Shown here: positions 51,618 to 60,199 of the stretch, piece by piece | Position numbering within the stretch: the first letter of the stretch is position 1 | Layout: each line of letters begins with the position of its first letter | Assembly: GCA_017622135.1 (NCBI GenBank) | Contig: JAGARR010000050.1 | Location: 1-64,000, forward strand | Length of the DNA stretch: 64,000 bases | Direction: 5' to 3' | From: Spirochaetaceae bacterium | GTDB lineage: Bacteria; Spirochaetota; Spirochaetia; Treponematales; Treponemataceae | Notes under the pieces: model-generated | What the model saw: only the letters and a program-made list of their open reading frames with translations | What the model was told of the DNA's origin: nothing | Databases searched by the model: none | Made by a program: the position numbers and the translations under genes

Positions 51618-52394
51618 CTAGGCATCCTCCATCGAGGTGATGATTCTCGTAGCATCACATGCGTACAGGTCGGATCCGCTAAAGGGATTTGTCTCCACGA
51701 GATACAGTTCTTTGTCGCTCTCGCAAATGTCGATGATGTATGCAAGGTCTTTTTCCATTTTTAAGTCTGCGATTCTCTGCGCAAATTGCCATGCTTCTCC
51801 TGTGTCGATGGAAACACCGCCTTTTCTTCCGTCGGCAATGTACTCGCAGCCGGTTACGATTTTGTCATTTATGCAGACAAATCTAAATTCTTTCCCTATC
51901 TTTTTGAATTCTGCTAGAACGATGGGCAGGCTCATGTCTGAGTGATAAAAACCATAATCGAAATGACTTGGAGTAAGGTTTTTCGTGCCGATCACTCTCC
52001 CGGAAAATTCCTTTAGTGGGCTGTTGGGCCTGGCAAATATTTTTCCGGCACCATTGGAGAGTGCGTCCATGATATGCGGAGAGCCGAGCACCTCGGAGAT
52101 TGTTGTAAATACTGGATCCCTGTTGAGGAGGAAATCCCGGTATTTTTTGTAGATGGAGGAAAATGAGAACTCCTCCTCGTCGCAGAGGGAGCCGGGCTGC
52201 CAGTCCATCTCCCGTTTGAGTCTCGCTGCGTTCCCCAGGCTGCCGTGAAATATCGAATTCTTTGGGAACGCCTCATATTCCCGTGTAATCCAAAACTCAT
52301 CGTGCCAGACAACGTGCTCCTTCTGCAAGCGCTCTAATGACCCCAAAAGAATGTCACCATTTGCAAAGGCATCGTTTTCAATCACCCAGTGCAT
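51618..52394 (-). CDS. ATP-grasp domain protein, DUF4343 type (258 aa)
   Basis: It opens MHWVIENDAFANGDILLGSL, as do DUF4343 proteins, and ends with the ATP-grasp signature regions: EFRFVCINDKIVTGCEYIAD and the metal-binding AYIIDICESDKELYLVETNP followed by FSGSDLYACD. ATP-grasp enzymes join a carboxylate to an amine or thiol; members of this group often sit in peptide-modification or unknown clusters, frequently in pairs. No partner remains here, and both flanks look decayed. TCTCCTC just after the start codon's complement provides GAGGAG as ribosome-binding site. Confidence 0.8.
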   Translation of the reverse strand: MHWVIENDAFANGDILLGSLERLQKEHVVWHDEFWITREYEAFPKNSIFHGSLGNAARLKREMDWQPGSLCDEEEFSFSSIYKKYRDFLLNRDPVFTTISEVLGSPHIMDALSNGAGKIFARPNSPLKEFSGRVIGTKNLTPSHFDYGFYHSDMSLPIVLAEFKKIGKEFRFVCINDKIVTGCEYIADGRKGGVSIDTGEAWQFAQRIADLKMEKDLAYIIDICESDKELYLVETNPFSGSDLYACDATRIITSMEDA

Positions 52395-52428
52395 ATCCCT
52401 CTCCTCATATCGCCCCTGTCGTTGCTCG

Positions 52429-52575
52429 TCACGGCTCGTTCCCCAAGAGGAACGTAAGCTCGGCTTCTGGGATGCGGTATTTCGGGCCGCCTCGCTCCAC
52501 CTCCAGATATCCGCCGAATGCCCAGCCGTACTTTCCCGTCCTCGTATTCAATCTTAATCCAATAATAAAAAAATA
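52429..52575 (-). pseudogene. Remnant of an SH3-domain protein (3' end, frameshifted)
   Basis: Reading the minus strand, WIKIEYEDGK (from about 52561) continues after a one-base shift as YGWAFGGYLEVERGGPKYRI and PEAELTFLLGNEP, ending at TGA 52431-52429. This is the typical last strand of a bacterial SH3 (SH3_3) domain and tail as found in treponemal secreted proteins. No start or upstream part remains, because the neighbouring gene ends at 52579. It was too short and broken to appear as an open frame. Confidence 0.6.
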
Positions 52576-52578
52576 GAA

Positions 52579-53541
52579 TTACTCTTCCTGTTCCATAAAT
52601 TCTCGTGCTCGTTGCATCTTTTGTAGGACAGTGTCTTTGGGTGTTTCCAAGGTAAAATCACGAACATAGCAATAGAATTCCCCATTGAGAATAAAAATCA
52701 CAGAAGTATAGAGATAGATTTTGTTTCCAAGCTTATATTCTTCCTTGAGGTATTGGTCAAAACCATTTTGAAAATAGAGACGCAACGGAATCCCATTATA
52801 ATTATGCTGAATCATATAAGGACAATTAGAAAAATATCTCCGTACTATCAATCCTGCTGCTGGTGATGACAATCCTGCTGCAATCTCTGCCGTTTTCGGA
52901 TAGTTTGAGAGTGTTGTGGTAAGGCATACTTGGAATACAGGGAATGAAGAAAAGTGTATCTGACGCTCCTCATCTCCCCTTTCAGTGGCTTGCCTGTAGA
53001 GATTCTCAAGGGAATCTGGATAATCCCAAAAATCAATTTCGTCAGTTTTACCAGCTATGGGTTGGTAATCCAGCAATTTTGAGGAAGTGGGCAGGAACAT
53101 TTCAATTCCAAAATAATACCACCCCTGCTCAAATTCCGGTGGAACTGCAGAAACATCGATAAGATAGGGGTCAAACTCTTTGCAACGTATATTGAGTATA
53201 ACTGGTGAAGAGACTGCCGTGCCAATTACCTCCTCTTCCTTTATCTGTATATTTCCAGTATCTTTATAGCTGTCAAAGACTTGCACTCCTGATATGATCA
53301 GCTGGTATTCTACAGACTGTTTTCTCCCATCGTAATAATAAGTATTTGGAAAGGTGATGATGATGGTGTTACCGTTGAATCCTTGGGGCAAGTTTTCATT
53401 GCCAATTTGATATATCGTTCCTGTCACTGGGGATTTGACCTGCTCTCCAATATGTAGCCTCATTCCCCCATTGGTCCTTGATACTCCATATAGTTGCAAG
53501 GTGAGGGATAGCAATACAAGTGAAATTATTTTTTTTCTCAT
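52579..53541 (-). CDS. Secreted protein of unknown function (320 aa)
   Basis: AAGGAGAAAGAAA precedes the ATG. The signal peptide (MRKKIISLVLLSLTLQLYGV) has no clear lipobox, so a soluble periplasmic or secreted protein is likely. The mature N-terminus (HIGEQVKSPVTGTIYQIGNE) recalls the opening of M23/LysM-type barrel hybrids ('SP..G.I'), but no catalytic motif follows. The remainder is beta-rich with many Tyr. The gene is clearly more AT-rich than its neighbours. Family not recognised. Confidence 0.7.
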   Translation of the reverse strand: MRKKIISLVLLSLTLQLYGVSRTNGGMRLHIGEQVKSPVTGTIYQIGNENLPQGFNGNTIIITFPNTYYYDGRKQSVEYQLIISGVQVFDSYKDTGNIQIKEEEVIGTAVSSPVILNIRCKEFDPYLIDVSAVPPEFEQGWYYFGIEMFLPTSSKLLDYQPIAGKTDEIDFWDYPDSLENLYRQATERGDEERQIHFSSFPVFQVCLTTTLSNYPKTAEIAAGLSSPAAGLIVRRYFSNCPYMIQHNYNGIPLRLYFQNGFDQYLKEEYKLGNKIYLYTSVIFILNGEFYCYVRDFTLETPKDTVLQKMQRAREFMEQEE

Positions 53542-53552
53542 TTTCTTTCTCC

Positions 53553-54527
53553 TTATTTTCCAACTATATTTGCTAAAAACTCTTCATCTGATATCCGTGC
53601 CGTAACAACAGCCTGTTCTATGGCCTCTGCCAGTACCTGGGCTGCCAGGGTGCCTGCCATGTTCAGGTCTGCCGGATGGCTGCCGCAGGAGACGGCGTAC
53701 ACCGTGTCTCCGTCGGCCAGGGTTCCCACGGGATTGATGCAGCGGGCGTAGGCGTTGGTGGCCATGGCAGCCAGTTTGGTGAGTTGGGCCTTGGTAAAGT
53801 CGCCGTTGGTGACAATGGCAGAGATGGTGGTGTTGTTGCGGGTGAACAGGTCGGTGGACTGGGTGAAGGCGTAGAGGGCCTGGGCACTGTCTGCCCAGTC
53901 GGTGCGGTCCTGGGTGGTGAGCCCCGCAAGCTTTTCTCCCGTGGTGGCAGAAAAAACGTCCCCCAATGCGTTCACCACGGCTATGGCCGCCATCTGGAGT
54001 CCAGCCACCTCCACCCCATAGATGCCTAGGCCCGCCTTGGATGCCCTGTCCATACCGGCAAGCTTTCCAATGGTAGCGCCGATGCCCGCCCCCCAGTTGC
54101 CCTGTGGATGCTGGTTGCAGTCTAGGGCGTGAAGACATGCCTGGTAGCCCATCTCCTTGTTGGGCCGCACCTTGCTGCTGCCGTAGCCCAGGTCGTAGAT
54201 GCAGCTCTGGCACAGGATGGGCACTAGGGCAAAGCCCGTGTCGTAGCCAATTCCCCGCTCCTCCAGACAGGCCATCACTCCGTCTGCGGCAGCCAGTCCG
54301 TAGGCGGACCCACCGGAAAGCACGATGGCATGTACCGGTACGTCGGCGGTGACGGGGGAGAGCACCGGTGTCTCACGGGAGGCCGGCCCTCCGCCACTTA
54401 TGTCCACGCCCGCCCTGGCTCCTTGGGGAAAGGCCAGCACGGTGACGCCGGTCTTTGCCACCTCATCCTGGGCGTGGCCGATGCGGAGACCGGCAATGTC
54501 TTGTAAGCTGATTTCCTTCAATTGCAT
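53553..54527 (-). CDS. P1-family (DmpA/S58-like) peptidase (324 aa)
   Basis: The opening IAGLRIGHAQDEVAKTGVTV and the GGGPASRETPVL, VHAIVLSGGSAYGLAAADGV segments are typical of the P1 family, as is GWGAG-like NWGAGIGATIGKLAG. The autoprocessing site lies in TRNNTTISAIVTNG, where the chain should be cut to expose the N-terminal nucleophile. Members are cytoplasmic aminopeptidases or L-amino acid amidases. It precedes the coa genes in gene order but lies downstream of coaX by transcription, 47 bp after its stop, so cotranscription is possible. Confidence 0.9.
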   Translation of the reverse strand: MQLKEISLQDIAGLRIGHAQDEVAKTGVTVLAFPQGARAGVDISGGGPASRETPVLSPVTADVPVHAIVLSGGSAYGLAAADGVMACLEERGIGYDTGFALVPILCQSCIYDLGYGSSKVRPNKEMGYQACLHALDCNQHPQGNWGAGIGATIGKLAGMDRASKAGLGIYGVEVAGLQMAAIAVVNALGDVFSATTGEKLAGLTTQDRTDWADSAQALYAFTQSTDLFTRNNTTISAIVTNGDFTKAQLTKLAAMATNAYARCINPVGTLADGDTVYAVSCGSHPADLNMAGTLAAQVLAEAIEQAVVTARISDEEFLANIVGK

Positions 54528-54573
54528 GGGAAAGCTCCTTTTCTGGCAGCTGCATCCTTTCAGCCGTCTCGGC

Positions 54574-55344
54574 CTACTTGTTCATCTTCAGTGCGCAGTA
54601 GAGGCCGTCGAAGATGAGGCTGGGAATCACCACATTGAAGATGCCCTCGTCCTGGAACAGGTGGGAAAATCCGCCGGTACCAATGACCATGGGCTTCCTG
54701 CCATCGAAAACCTCCTGTGTGTAGGCGGAAATCAATTCCTTCACTGCTCCCAATGCGCCGTAATACAGTCCTGATTGGATGGCCTCTGCGGTGCTTGTTC
54801 CGCAGGCCCGGGCAGGGTGGGCAATCTCAACGTTGGGCAGCTGGGCAGTTCCCTGGGACAGGGCCTGCATGGACATGTTGACTCCTGCCATGATGACACC
54901 TCCAAGGAATTCCTTCTTGGCGGTAAGGATGTCCACGGTGGTGGCGGTCCCCATGTCCACGATGATGATGTCGGAGTCGTGGTAGTAGGCGGCAGCACCG
55001 ATGGCTGCGGCGATGCGGTCCGCCCCGATTTCCTTGGGATTGGCGTATTTCAGCTGGAGTCCAGTCTTGATGCCCGGCTTCACCAGCAGGGGATCGATGT
55101 CAAAGTACTTGATACAGGCGCTGGTGAGGGGGTAGTTCAACGAGGGAACCACGCTGCAGCACACGATGTCGGTGACCTCCTTTGAGTCAAGGCCGTTTTC
55201 CCGGAATACCGAGCGCATGAAGACCCCCAGCTCGTCGCTGCTGGTGTAGTGGGCGGTGGTGTGGCGGAACTGGAGAATCAAGTCGTCGTCCAAAAAGACT
55301 CCGCCGGAAATCTGGGTGTTTCCGATATCAAGGGTCAAAACCAT
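54574..55344 (-). CDS. coaX: Type III pantothenate kinase CoaX (256 aa)
   Basis: It phosphorylates pantothenate in the first step of CoA synthesis and belongs to the ASKHA fold. The phosphate motif is VLTLDIGNTQISGGVF, followed by the pantothenate/dimer motif KEIGADRIAAAIGAAAYYHD, the VDMGTATTVDILT phosphate-2 motif and the C-terminal VIGTGGFSHLF. The length is normal. AGGAGGAAG precedes the start. It is 40 bp after coaB on the same strand, forming coaC-coaB-coaX. Type III kinases are insensitive to CoA feedback and need a monovalent cation. Confidence 0.95.
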   Translation of the reverse strand: MVLTLDIGNTQISGGVFLDDDLILQFRHTTAHYTSSDELGVFMRSVFRENGLDSKEVTDIVCCSVVPSLNYPLTSACIKYFDIDPLLVKPGIKTGLQLKYANPKEIGADRIAAAIGAAAYYHDSDIIIVDMGTATTVDILTAKKEFLGGVIMAGVNMSMQALSQGTAQLPNVEIAHPARACGTSTAEAIQSGLYYGALGAVKELISAYTQEVFDGRKPMVIGTGGFSHLFQDEGIFNVVIPSLIFDGLYCALKMNK

Positions 55345-55384
55345 TCTTCTTCCTCCTCTGGTTTTTCATGTAGCACGTCGTCAA

Positions 55385-56095
55385 TCAGTGGTGCTTTGTG
55401 GCAGAATCAGCTGACGCAGCCTCTTGTGCTAGCCCAAAAAGAATGCTGGCCATCTCCTCCTCGCTGCTTCCGTGCAGGATGGCCACGAGCTGTCCATCCT
55501 GCATGGTGTTCACAGCAAAGGGATGGCGGTCCCCCGTGATGTGCAGGATGTCGTTGGCCACCACAAAGTCGGCGGCACCCCGCTCCAGAATGGCACGGCA
55601 GGCTGACTGAACTTTTTCCGCAGCAGCCCCGCTGGTGAGCTTGAAGCACACCACCACCGGCAGCTTCCGCCCGGCAGCTTTCGCCCAGCCCTTGAGACGG
55701 TCTGCTAGCTTTGGTGCCGCCCTGAAGGTGATGGTCATGGAGGAACCCGAGGGAATCTTTCCCTCAGGCCCTGCTGGCACCTCCACACCATCCATGATGA
55801 TGGTCTGGGGAACAAAGTCGCTGACGGCGGCGGCGTGGATTACCATGTCATAGTCTGTGGTGGAAAGCTCCTGCTGTAGCAAATTACCCAGGTCCTCACC
55901 ACTGACAAAGGTGCGTACACGGCAATCAGAGCGGGGCTTGATGGCTGTGGCAGCCGCCAACAGGGTGACGTTTGCTCCTCGGGACACGAAATAGTCGGCA
56001 ATGGCAGAGGAGGTGCGGCCAGTGGAGGTGTTGGTGACACAACGCACATTGTCTATGGCCTCCCTGCAGCCACCGCCGGTAATGAGTATGTTCAT
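55385..56095 (-). CDS. coaB: Phosphopantothenate-cysteine ligase domain protein CoaB (236 aa)
   Basis: It corresponds to the C-terminal half of CoaBC: MNILITGGGCREAIDNVRCV and NTSTGRTSSAIADYF open the Rossmann fold, YDMVIHAAAVSDF follows, and the end has the DFVVANDI region. It couples cysteine to phosphopantothenate using a nucleoside triphosphate. It is encoded as a free-standing protein, as in streptococci and enterococci, not fused to the decarboxylase. It begins 11 bp after coaC. Confidence 0.9.
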   Translation of the reverse strand: MNILITGGGCREAIDNVRCVTNTSTGRTSSAIADYFVSRGANVTLLAAATAIKPRSDCRVRTFVSGEDLGNLLQQELSTTDYDMVIHAAAVSDFVPQTIIMDGVEVPAGPEGKIPSGSSMTITFRAAPKLADRLKGWAKAAGRKLPVVVCFKLTSGAAAEKVQSACRAILERGAADFVVANDILHITGDRHPFAVNTMQDGQLVAILHGSSEEEMASILFGLAQEAASADSATKHH

Positions 56096-56106
56096 GGATT
56101 GTGCTC

Positions 56107-56670
56107 CTAGCTTATGGATTGGTTGGATGTGGATTCCAACAGCTTTTCTATGTATTCCATCGTGGCCTCCGGGGAAAGAAGCTTTCCCTTGCCCACGGTA
56201 CCACAGGCCAGCAACCCCTCCTCCGTAGGAAGGATGCGGGTGCCCCAGGATTCAAGTTTTTTTAGGGCCTCCTGAACCGCAGGGTGGTTGAACATCTGGG
56301 TGTTCATGGCGGGGGCCAGCAACAGAGGCTTGTTGTAGTTGTTGGCAAGACAGATTGCACCAAAGAGGTCGTCACTGAGGCCAGCGGCAAGACGGCAGAT
56401 GCAGTTGGCAGAAGCAGGATAGGCAATGATGAGATCCGCCCAATTCTGGCTCAGGGTGATGTGGTGCATGGGATCCTCCCCGCCATTGAAAAGATCTGTC
56501 AGGAGGGGCCGACCGGTTAGTCCCTCCAGCAGTGCCGGCTGGATGAACCGGAGCCCCCCCGCCGATGCTGTGGCCTGCACCTGGTAGTCCTTTTTTATCA
56601 GGAGGCTGATGAGGGCTCCTGCCTTGAAGCAGGCGATGGATCCTGTCACATGGATAAGTATGTTCTTCAT
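56107..56670 (-). CDS. coaC: Phosphopantothenoylcysteine decarboxylase CoaC (187 aa)
   Basis: The start was set at the ATG at 56670 (MKNILIHVTGSIACFKAGAL). The HFCD flavoprotein features are in order: the GSIACFKA phosphate loop, PMHHITLSQNWADLIIAYPA with the active-site His, ASANCICRLAAGLSDDL, the PAMN motif in LLLAPAMNTQMFNHP, and the substrate-flap Cys in LLACGTVGKGKLL. It decarboxylates phosphopantothenoylcysteine to phosphopantetheine with FMN. It is first in the coaC-coaB-coaX operon. The upstream open frame is not coding. Confidence 0.93.
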   Translation of the reverse strand: MKNILIHVTGSIACFKAGALISLLIKKDYQVQATASAGGLRFIQPALLEGLTGRPLLTDLFNGGEDPMHHITLSQNWADLIIAYPASANCICRLAAGLSDDLFGAICLANNYNKPLLLAPAMNTQMFNHPAVQEALKKLESWGTRILPTEEGLLACGTVGKGKLLSPEATMEYIEKLLESTSNQSIS

Positions 56671-56892
56671 AGTGCCTGTCCCTTGGAGAAAGTCTGTTGC
56701 GGGGAACCAGCCCTTGGAGCTGGACAAATTTGATTTTCCCCACACTGTCTTTTTATATGTCACCTTTATCCCTTGTGTCAAGGAGTGAAGGAAGGTTTAT
56801 GGGGAATTAAACGGTGATTTGCTGCAATTTTGGAAAGCGCCGTGCCGTCCCCACCTTGAAGATAGTCCCGGCACAGCTGCACATGAAGGGGG

Positions 56893-57801
56893 CTATCGCT
56901 CCCAAAGGATTTCAGGATAGTATCCCATCTGAATCTTTTTTGCAATTTCCTCCTTGACGATGGCTCGATCCTCAGGATAGGTCATGCCGAACCAGCTTTC
57001 AGGGGAAGTATACACCTTGATGCGTCCCTTGCCGTGGGCAACAATGTCGCTGGCAGCCTCTGGCAGCAGTGCCTCGGCCTTTTCTCTGGTGAGGTTCTTG
57101 GAGAGGAAGGTATCCCAGTACTGGTGGAATTCCTCGAAGGCCTTGGGTGAAAAGCCAAAGAAATTCATAGAAACCCACTCCTTGCCGGTGAGCTCAATCT
57201 TCTGGTCGTCCAGGGTGCTGATGATCTTACTGCCCTCGTAGCCAATCTTGGTGTTCTCCTTCATGGAGACAAGGTAGCCGTCCTTGACGGTACAGATGGC
57301 CCGGGATACAGTGCCGGAGCGGCTCATGGTATTGCCCAGCACAAATCCCACCATGGCGTGGTCGGTGCCGTCCACCGGCAGGGCGGACAGATGGGTGCCT
57401 AGGGTTTCGAAGGCGGAGCGGCCGTAGTAGTCGTCGGCATTGATGACGGCAAAGGGCTCGTGGATAGCTTCCTGGGCGCAGAGTACGGCGTGGATGGTTC
57501 CCCAAGGCTTGCTTCTGGTAGCCGCCTGCTGGAGTTGCTGACTGGTGAGACCGAATTCCGGCGTCTGGAATACGTACTCCGCATCACAATTTCGTGCAAC
57601 CCGGTCAAAGAGCCGCTCCCTAAAATCCTTCTCAATGTCCTTTCGGATGATATAGACCACCTTCCCGAACCCGTTGCGCATGGCGTCATAGGTGGCAAAG
57701 TCCAGTAAGGTCTCGTTATGGAGTCCAACGGAGTCTATCTGCTTGACTCCTCCGTACCTGCTGCCCATTCCGGCAGCCAAAACCAATAATGTGGGTTTCA
57801 T
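56893..57801 (-). CDS. Sugar nucleotidyltransferase family protein (302 aa)
   Basis: The start is the ATG at 57801 (MKPTLLVLAAGMGSRYGGVK), eight bases from AGGAG; the ATG two codons earlier is too close to it. The nucleotide-binding GxGxRyGG motif, PWGTIHAVLCAQEAI and the metal-site FAVINADDYYG are all present, marking the NDP-sugar pyrophosphorylase fold. No specificity can be read. There is no acyltransferase or LbH domain, so it makes only the nucleotide sugar. It is apparently monocistronic. Confidence 0.88.
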   Translation of the reverse strand: MKPTLLVLAAGMGSRYGGVKQIDSVGLHNETLLDFATYDAMRNGFGKVVYIIRKDIEKDFRERLFDRVARNCDAEYVFQTPEFGLTSQQLQQAATRSKPWGTIHAVLCAQEAIHEPFAVINADDYYGRSAFETLGTHLSALPVDGTDHAMVGFVLGNTMSRSGTVSRAICTVKDGYLVSMKENTKIGYEGSKIISTLDDQKIELTGKEWVSMNFFGFSPKAFEEFHQYWDTFLSKNLTREKAEALLPEAASDIVAHGKGRIKVYTSPESWFGMTYPEDRAIVKEEIAKKIQMGYYPEILWER

Positions 57802-57925
57802 AGTCATTTCTCCTGACTTTCAGAATACCATGGAAAAAGGAATACCACAAGTGATAGTTCTCGATTCATGGCCTAGGACTGCCTCCAAACACTTGTACTG
57901 GCACAGCATCGGTGGAATCCTGGGC

Positions 57926-57957
57926 AAAAAAATCCCCGATGCGGGTCAGCATCGGGG
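57926..57957 (-). terminator. Terminator of the secreted 219-aa protein gene
   Basis: CCCCGATGC and GCATCGGGG form a 9-bp stem, and on the minus strand a T-run of seven follows. Confidence 0.9.
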
Positions 57958-57980
57958 AGCATCCTTGAGAGGATAGGGGA

Positions 57981-58640
57981 TTAGTCAGCCTTCAGGTTAC
58001 CCTTGATGGTGAGGATTCCCTTCTTCAGGGAAGCTGTTAACTCTCCATCGTAGTCAACGGTGGCATCCTCGGCGGCCTCGTCATCTACCAGAGTGATCTT
58101 GCTCCAGTCCAGGTCGGCCATGTTCGCCTTGTTGCCGTCGGCCTTCAGGTATTCGTCCTTGATCATGAACTTTCCACCAATGTTGTCTGCAATGCCAGTA
58201 GCAATTTTGAAGGAATCATCGGTGTCAATCTTGCCCTTGTTGTCTGTAACAATCTGGTAGGCAGTTCCGCGGTGGACGAAGCGGATAACCAACTGCTTGC
58301 CGTTGGCAGTCACGGTGAAGTTGTCGTTGGTGGCTGTGTCCCAGGAGGATACGGGATACAGCACCAGTGCGCGGAGTCCTGCAGGAACAGCATTCTTCTT
58401 GGTGGCCTCATTGTCATAGCGGACAACATTGAAGGCTGTGGTGGACTGTGCCTTGGAGGCTCCCGTTGCGGCATCGAATCCATCCTTTACGGAGGTACCG
58501 TTGGCAGACCAGTTGAAGTGATTCTTTGCGTCAGCTGCTTCGGTGTTGAAGCGGAAGTCGATGGATACCTTCTGTGCGACAGCGAGACCTGCCACTGTCA
58601 CCAGAACCAGAGCTGCAATCAAAAACTTTGAGTTTTTCAC
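57981..58640 (-). CDS. Secreted protein of unknown function (219 aa)
   Basis: GTG start after AAGGAGATTATA. A signal peptide (KFLIAALVLVTVAGLAVAQ, cleavage AVA-Q) has no lipobox, so the protein should be periplasmic. The mature part is about 195 aa, beta-rich and acidic (VSIDFRFNTEAADAKNHFNW near the start; DDEAAEDATVDYDGELTASL near the end). It may bind carbohydrate or another small ligand, but I recognise no family. A near-consensus promoter and a strong terminator flank it, suggesting high expression as a single gene. Confidence 0.75.
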   Translation of the reverse strand: MKNSKFLIAALVLVTVAGLAVAQKVSIDFRFNTEAADAKNHFNWSANGTSVKDGFDAATGASKAQSTTAFNVVRYDNEATKKNAVPAGLRALVLYPVSSWDTATNDNFTVTANGKQLVIRFVHRGTAYQIVTDNKGKIDTDDSFKIATGIADNIGGKFMIKDEYLKADGNKANMADLDWSKITLVDDEAAEDATVDYDGELTASLKKGILTIKGNLKAD

Positions 58641-58691
58641 TATAATCTCCTTAAAAATCTTAGACTAAATCAAAAGTCTTTTATTGATATA

Positions 58692-58720
58692 AATATACCG
58701 GAATCTTTTCCTTCGGTCAA
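58692..58720 (-). promoter_or_regulatory. Promoter of the secreted 219-aa protein gene
   Basis: On the minus strand TTGACC (58720-58715), 17 bp, TATATT (58697-58692), about 50 bases before the GTG start. Confidence 0.75.
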
Positions 58721-58741
58721 GTGTGTTAGTTTAAGTAAGGT

Positions 58742-59446
58742 TTAGATGCTGGTTCCCGCCTCCAGTGCAATCTCAATCATGTTGGAGAAGGTGGTCTGAC
58801 GCTCCTCTGCAGTGGTGGCCTCCCCGGTGGCAATGTGGTCCGATACGGTGAGGATGGCCAGGGCCTTGCGGTTGAATTTTGCCGCCAGCGTGTAGAGCTC
58901 CGCCGCCTCCATCTCGATTCCAAGCACTCCGTACTGGGCCCACAGTCTCCAGTTCTCGTTCTCGTCATAGAAGAGGTCGCTGGAGGTGACGGGGCCTTGG
59001 AGTGTCTTAATTCCCGCCTTCTGGGCAGCGTTGTAGGCTGCCATCAGCAGGTCAAAGCTGGCGGTGGGGGCAAAATGGAGGCTTCCGAAGCGCTGCACCG
59101 GCAGGGAGGAGTCGGTACAGGCGGCGGTGGCCAGGATGGTGTCCCGCACCTTGGTGGAGGTGTGGATTGCTCCGCAGGTTCCCACCCGGATGGCCTTCTG
59201 CACGCCGTAGAACTGGAACAGCTCGTTGACGTAGATTGAAAGGGAGGGTTGGCCCATTCCTGTTCCCTGGACGGAGACCCGCTTGCCCTTGTAGGTGCCG
59301 GTAAAGCCGTACATCCCTCGCACCTCATTGTAGCACTGGGCATCCTCAAGAAAATTCTCCGCAATGAATTTTGCCCGCAGGGGGTCTCCCGGCAATAGAA
59401 TGGTGTCGGCAATTTGGCCTTCCTTTGCATTGATGTGTGTGCTCAT
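58742..59446 (-). CDS. deoD: Purine nucleoside phosphorylase DeoD (234 aa)
   Basis: The ATG at 59446 follows CTGGAGGAATTATC. The trimer-of-dimers PNP pattern is clear: [68 protein letters not shown] for phosphate binding, and [17 protein letters not shown] at the active site. It splits purine (deoxy)nucleosides to base and (deoxy)ribose-1-phosphate. The product is of normal size and the gene is monocistronic. The open frame before 59446 is not coding. Confidence 0.95.
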   Translation of the reverse strand: MSTHINAKEGQIADTILLPGDPLRAKFIAENFLEDAQCYNEVRGMYGFTGTYKGKRVSVQGTGMGQPSLSIYVNELFQFYGVQKAIRVGTCGAIHTSTKVRDTILATAACTDSSLPVQRFGSLHFAPTASFDLLMAAYNAAQKAGIKTLQGPVTSSDLFYDENENWRLWAQYGVLGIEMEAAELYTLAAKFNRKALAILTVSDHIATGEATTAEERQTTFSNMIEIALEAGTSI

Positions 59447-59583
59447 GATAATTCCTCCAGTAGTTTGAGTCTGCGGGGCTCCTGTGAAGGATGGCCGGCA
59501 GTTTCTTTCAGTATAAACCCTGGCGGGGGAAAACACAAGGGATGGCCTTGCTGCTGGGGCGGCATTCAGTCTTGCCAGAAATG

Positions 59584-60060
59584 CTAGCTGCGAATCCGAC
59601 GGAAAAGTTGGAATACGGTGGTGTTTCCGTGGGGAATTTCTCGCAGGTAGACAAAGCTGTCTGCAGTCTCCCACTCCTCCCACAGGCATTCCAGCCACAG
59701 GGCCTCAGCAGCCTTCAGCTGGTTTTCCCTGAGTATCTGGGGTTTGTTCTCGTGGGGTGGATATTCGCATTGCACAAAGGCGTAGGTGCCGGCGGGAATT
59801 GGCTGTAGCTGCTGGCGGGAGATTCCTTCGGGAATGATGATCTCCACACTGCCGTCAACGTTGGAGGGAATGCCCTGTCCGCAGAAGATTCCATTGCAAA
59901 GATAGTTCTCCAGCTGCGGCTCCAGATTCCTCCTGTCCACCCGGGTTTCGAACCGGGTCATCCGTTCCCCGGTGAAGTCGGGGGGAACGACTTCTGTCAT
60001 GTCCCCGGGCAGGTACAGCAGGTCCTTGAATAGCTCCAGTCGTCTGATTTCGTGATTCAT
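59584..60060 (-). CDS. Uncharacterised protein (158 aa), possible effector-binding fold
   Basis: The start was placed at the ATG at 60060 because the conserved-looking sequence begins there and the upstream frame is antisense to the lipoprotein gene. No ribosome-binding site is seen; a TATTAT box eight bases upstream might give a leaderless transcript. The sequence has two long beta regions ([20 protein letters not shown] followed by [17 protein letters not shown]) and a Trp-rich C-terminal helix ([20 protein letters not shown]). That layout recalls GyrI-like effector-binding domains, but this is a guess. No membrane segment. Confidence 0.6.
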   Translation of the reverse strand: MNHEIRRLELFKDLLYLPGDMTEVVPPDFTGERMTRFETRVDRRNLEPQLENYLCNGIFCGQGIPSNVDGSVEIIIPEGISRQQLQPIPAGTYAFVQCEYPPHENKPQILRENQLKAAEALWLECLWEEWETADSFVYLREIPHGNTTVFQLFRRIRS

Positions 60061-60199
60061 GGCAAAATAATAGTGATTTTTCAATTTTTTTTCATCTGCT
60101 TCCGAGAAAAACGCATTTTTTTTGAATCTAGCACCTACAATATATATGGGACTGAAAAAATCTTTCGTCAGTCCAATACAATTTTTTGGAGGTATTTGT

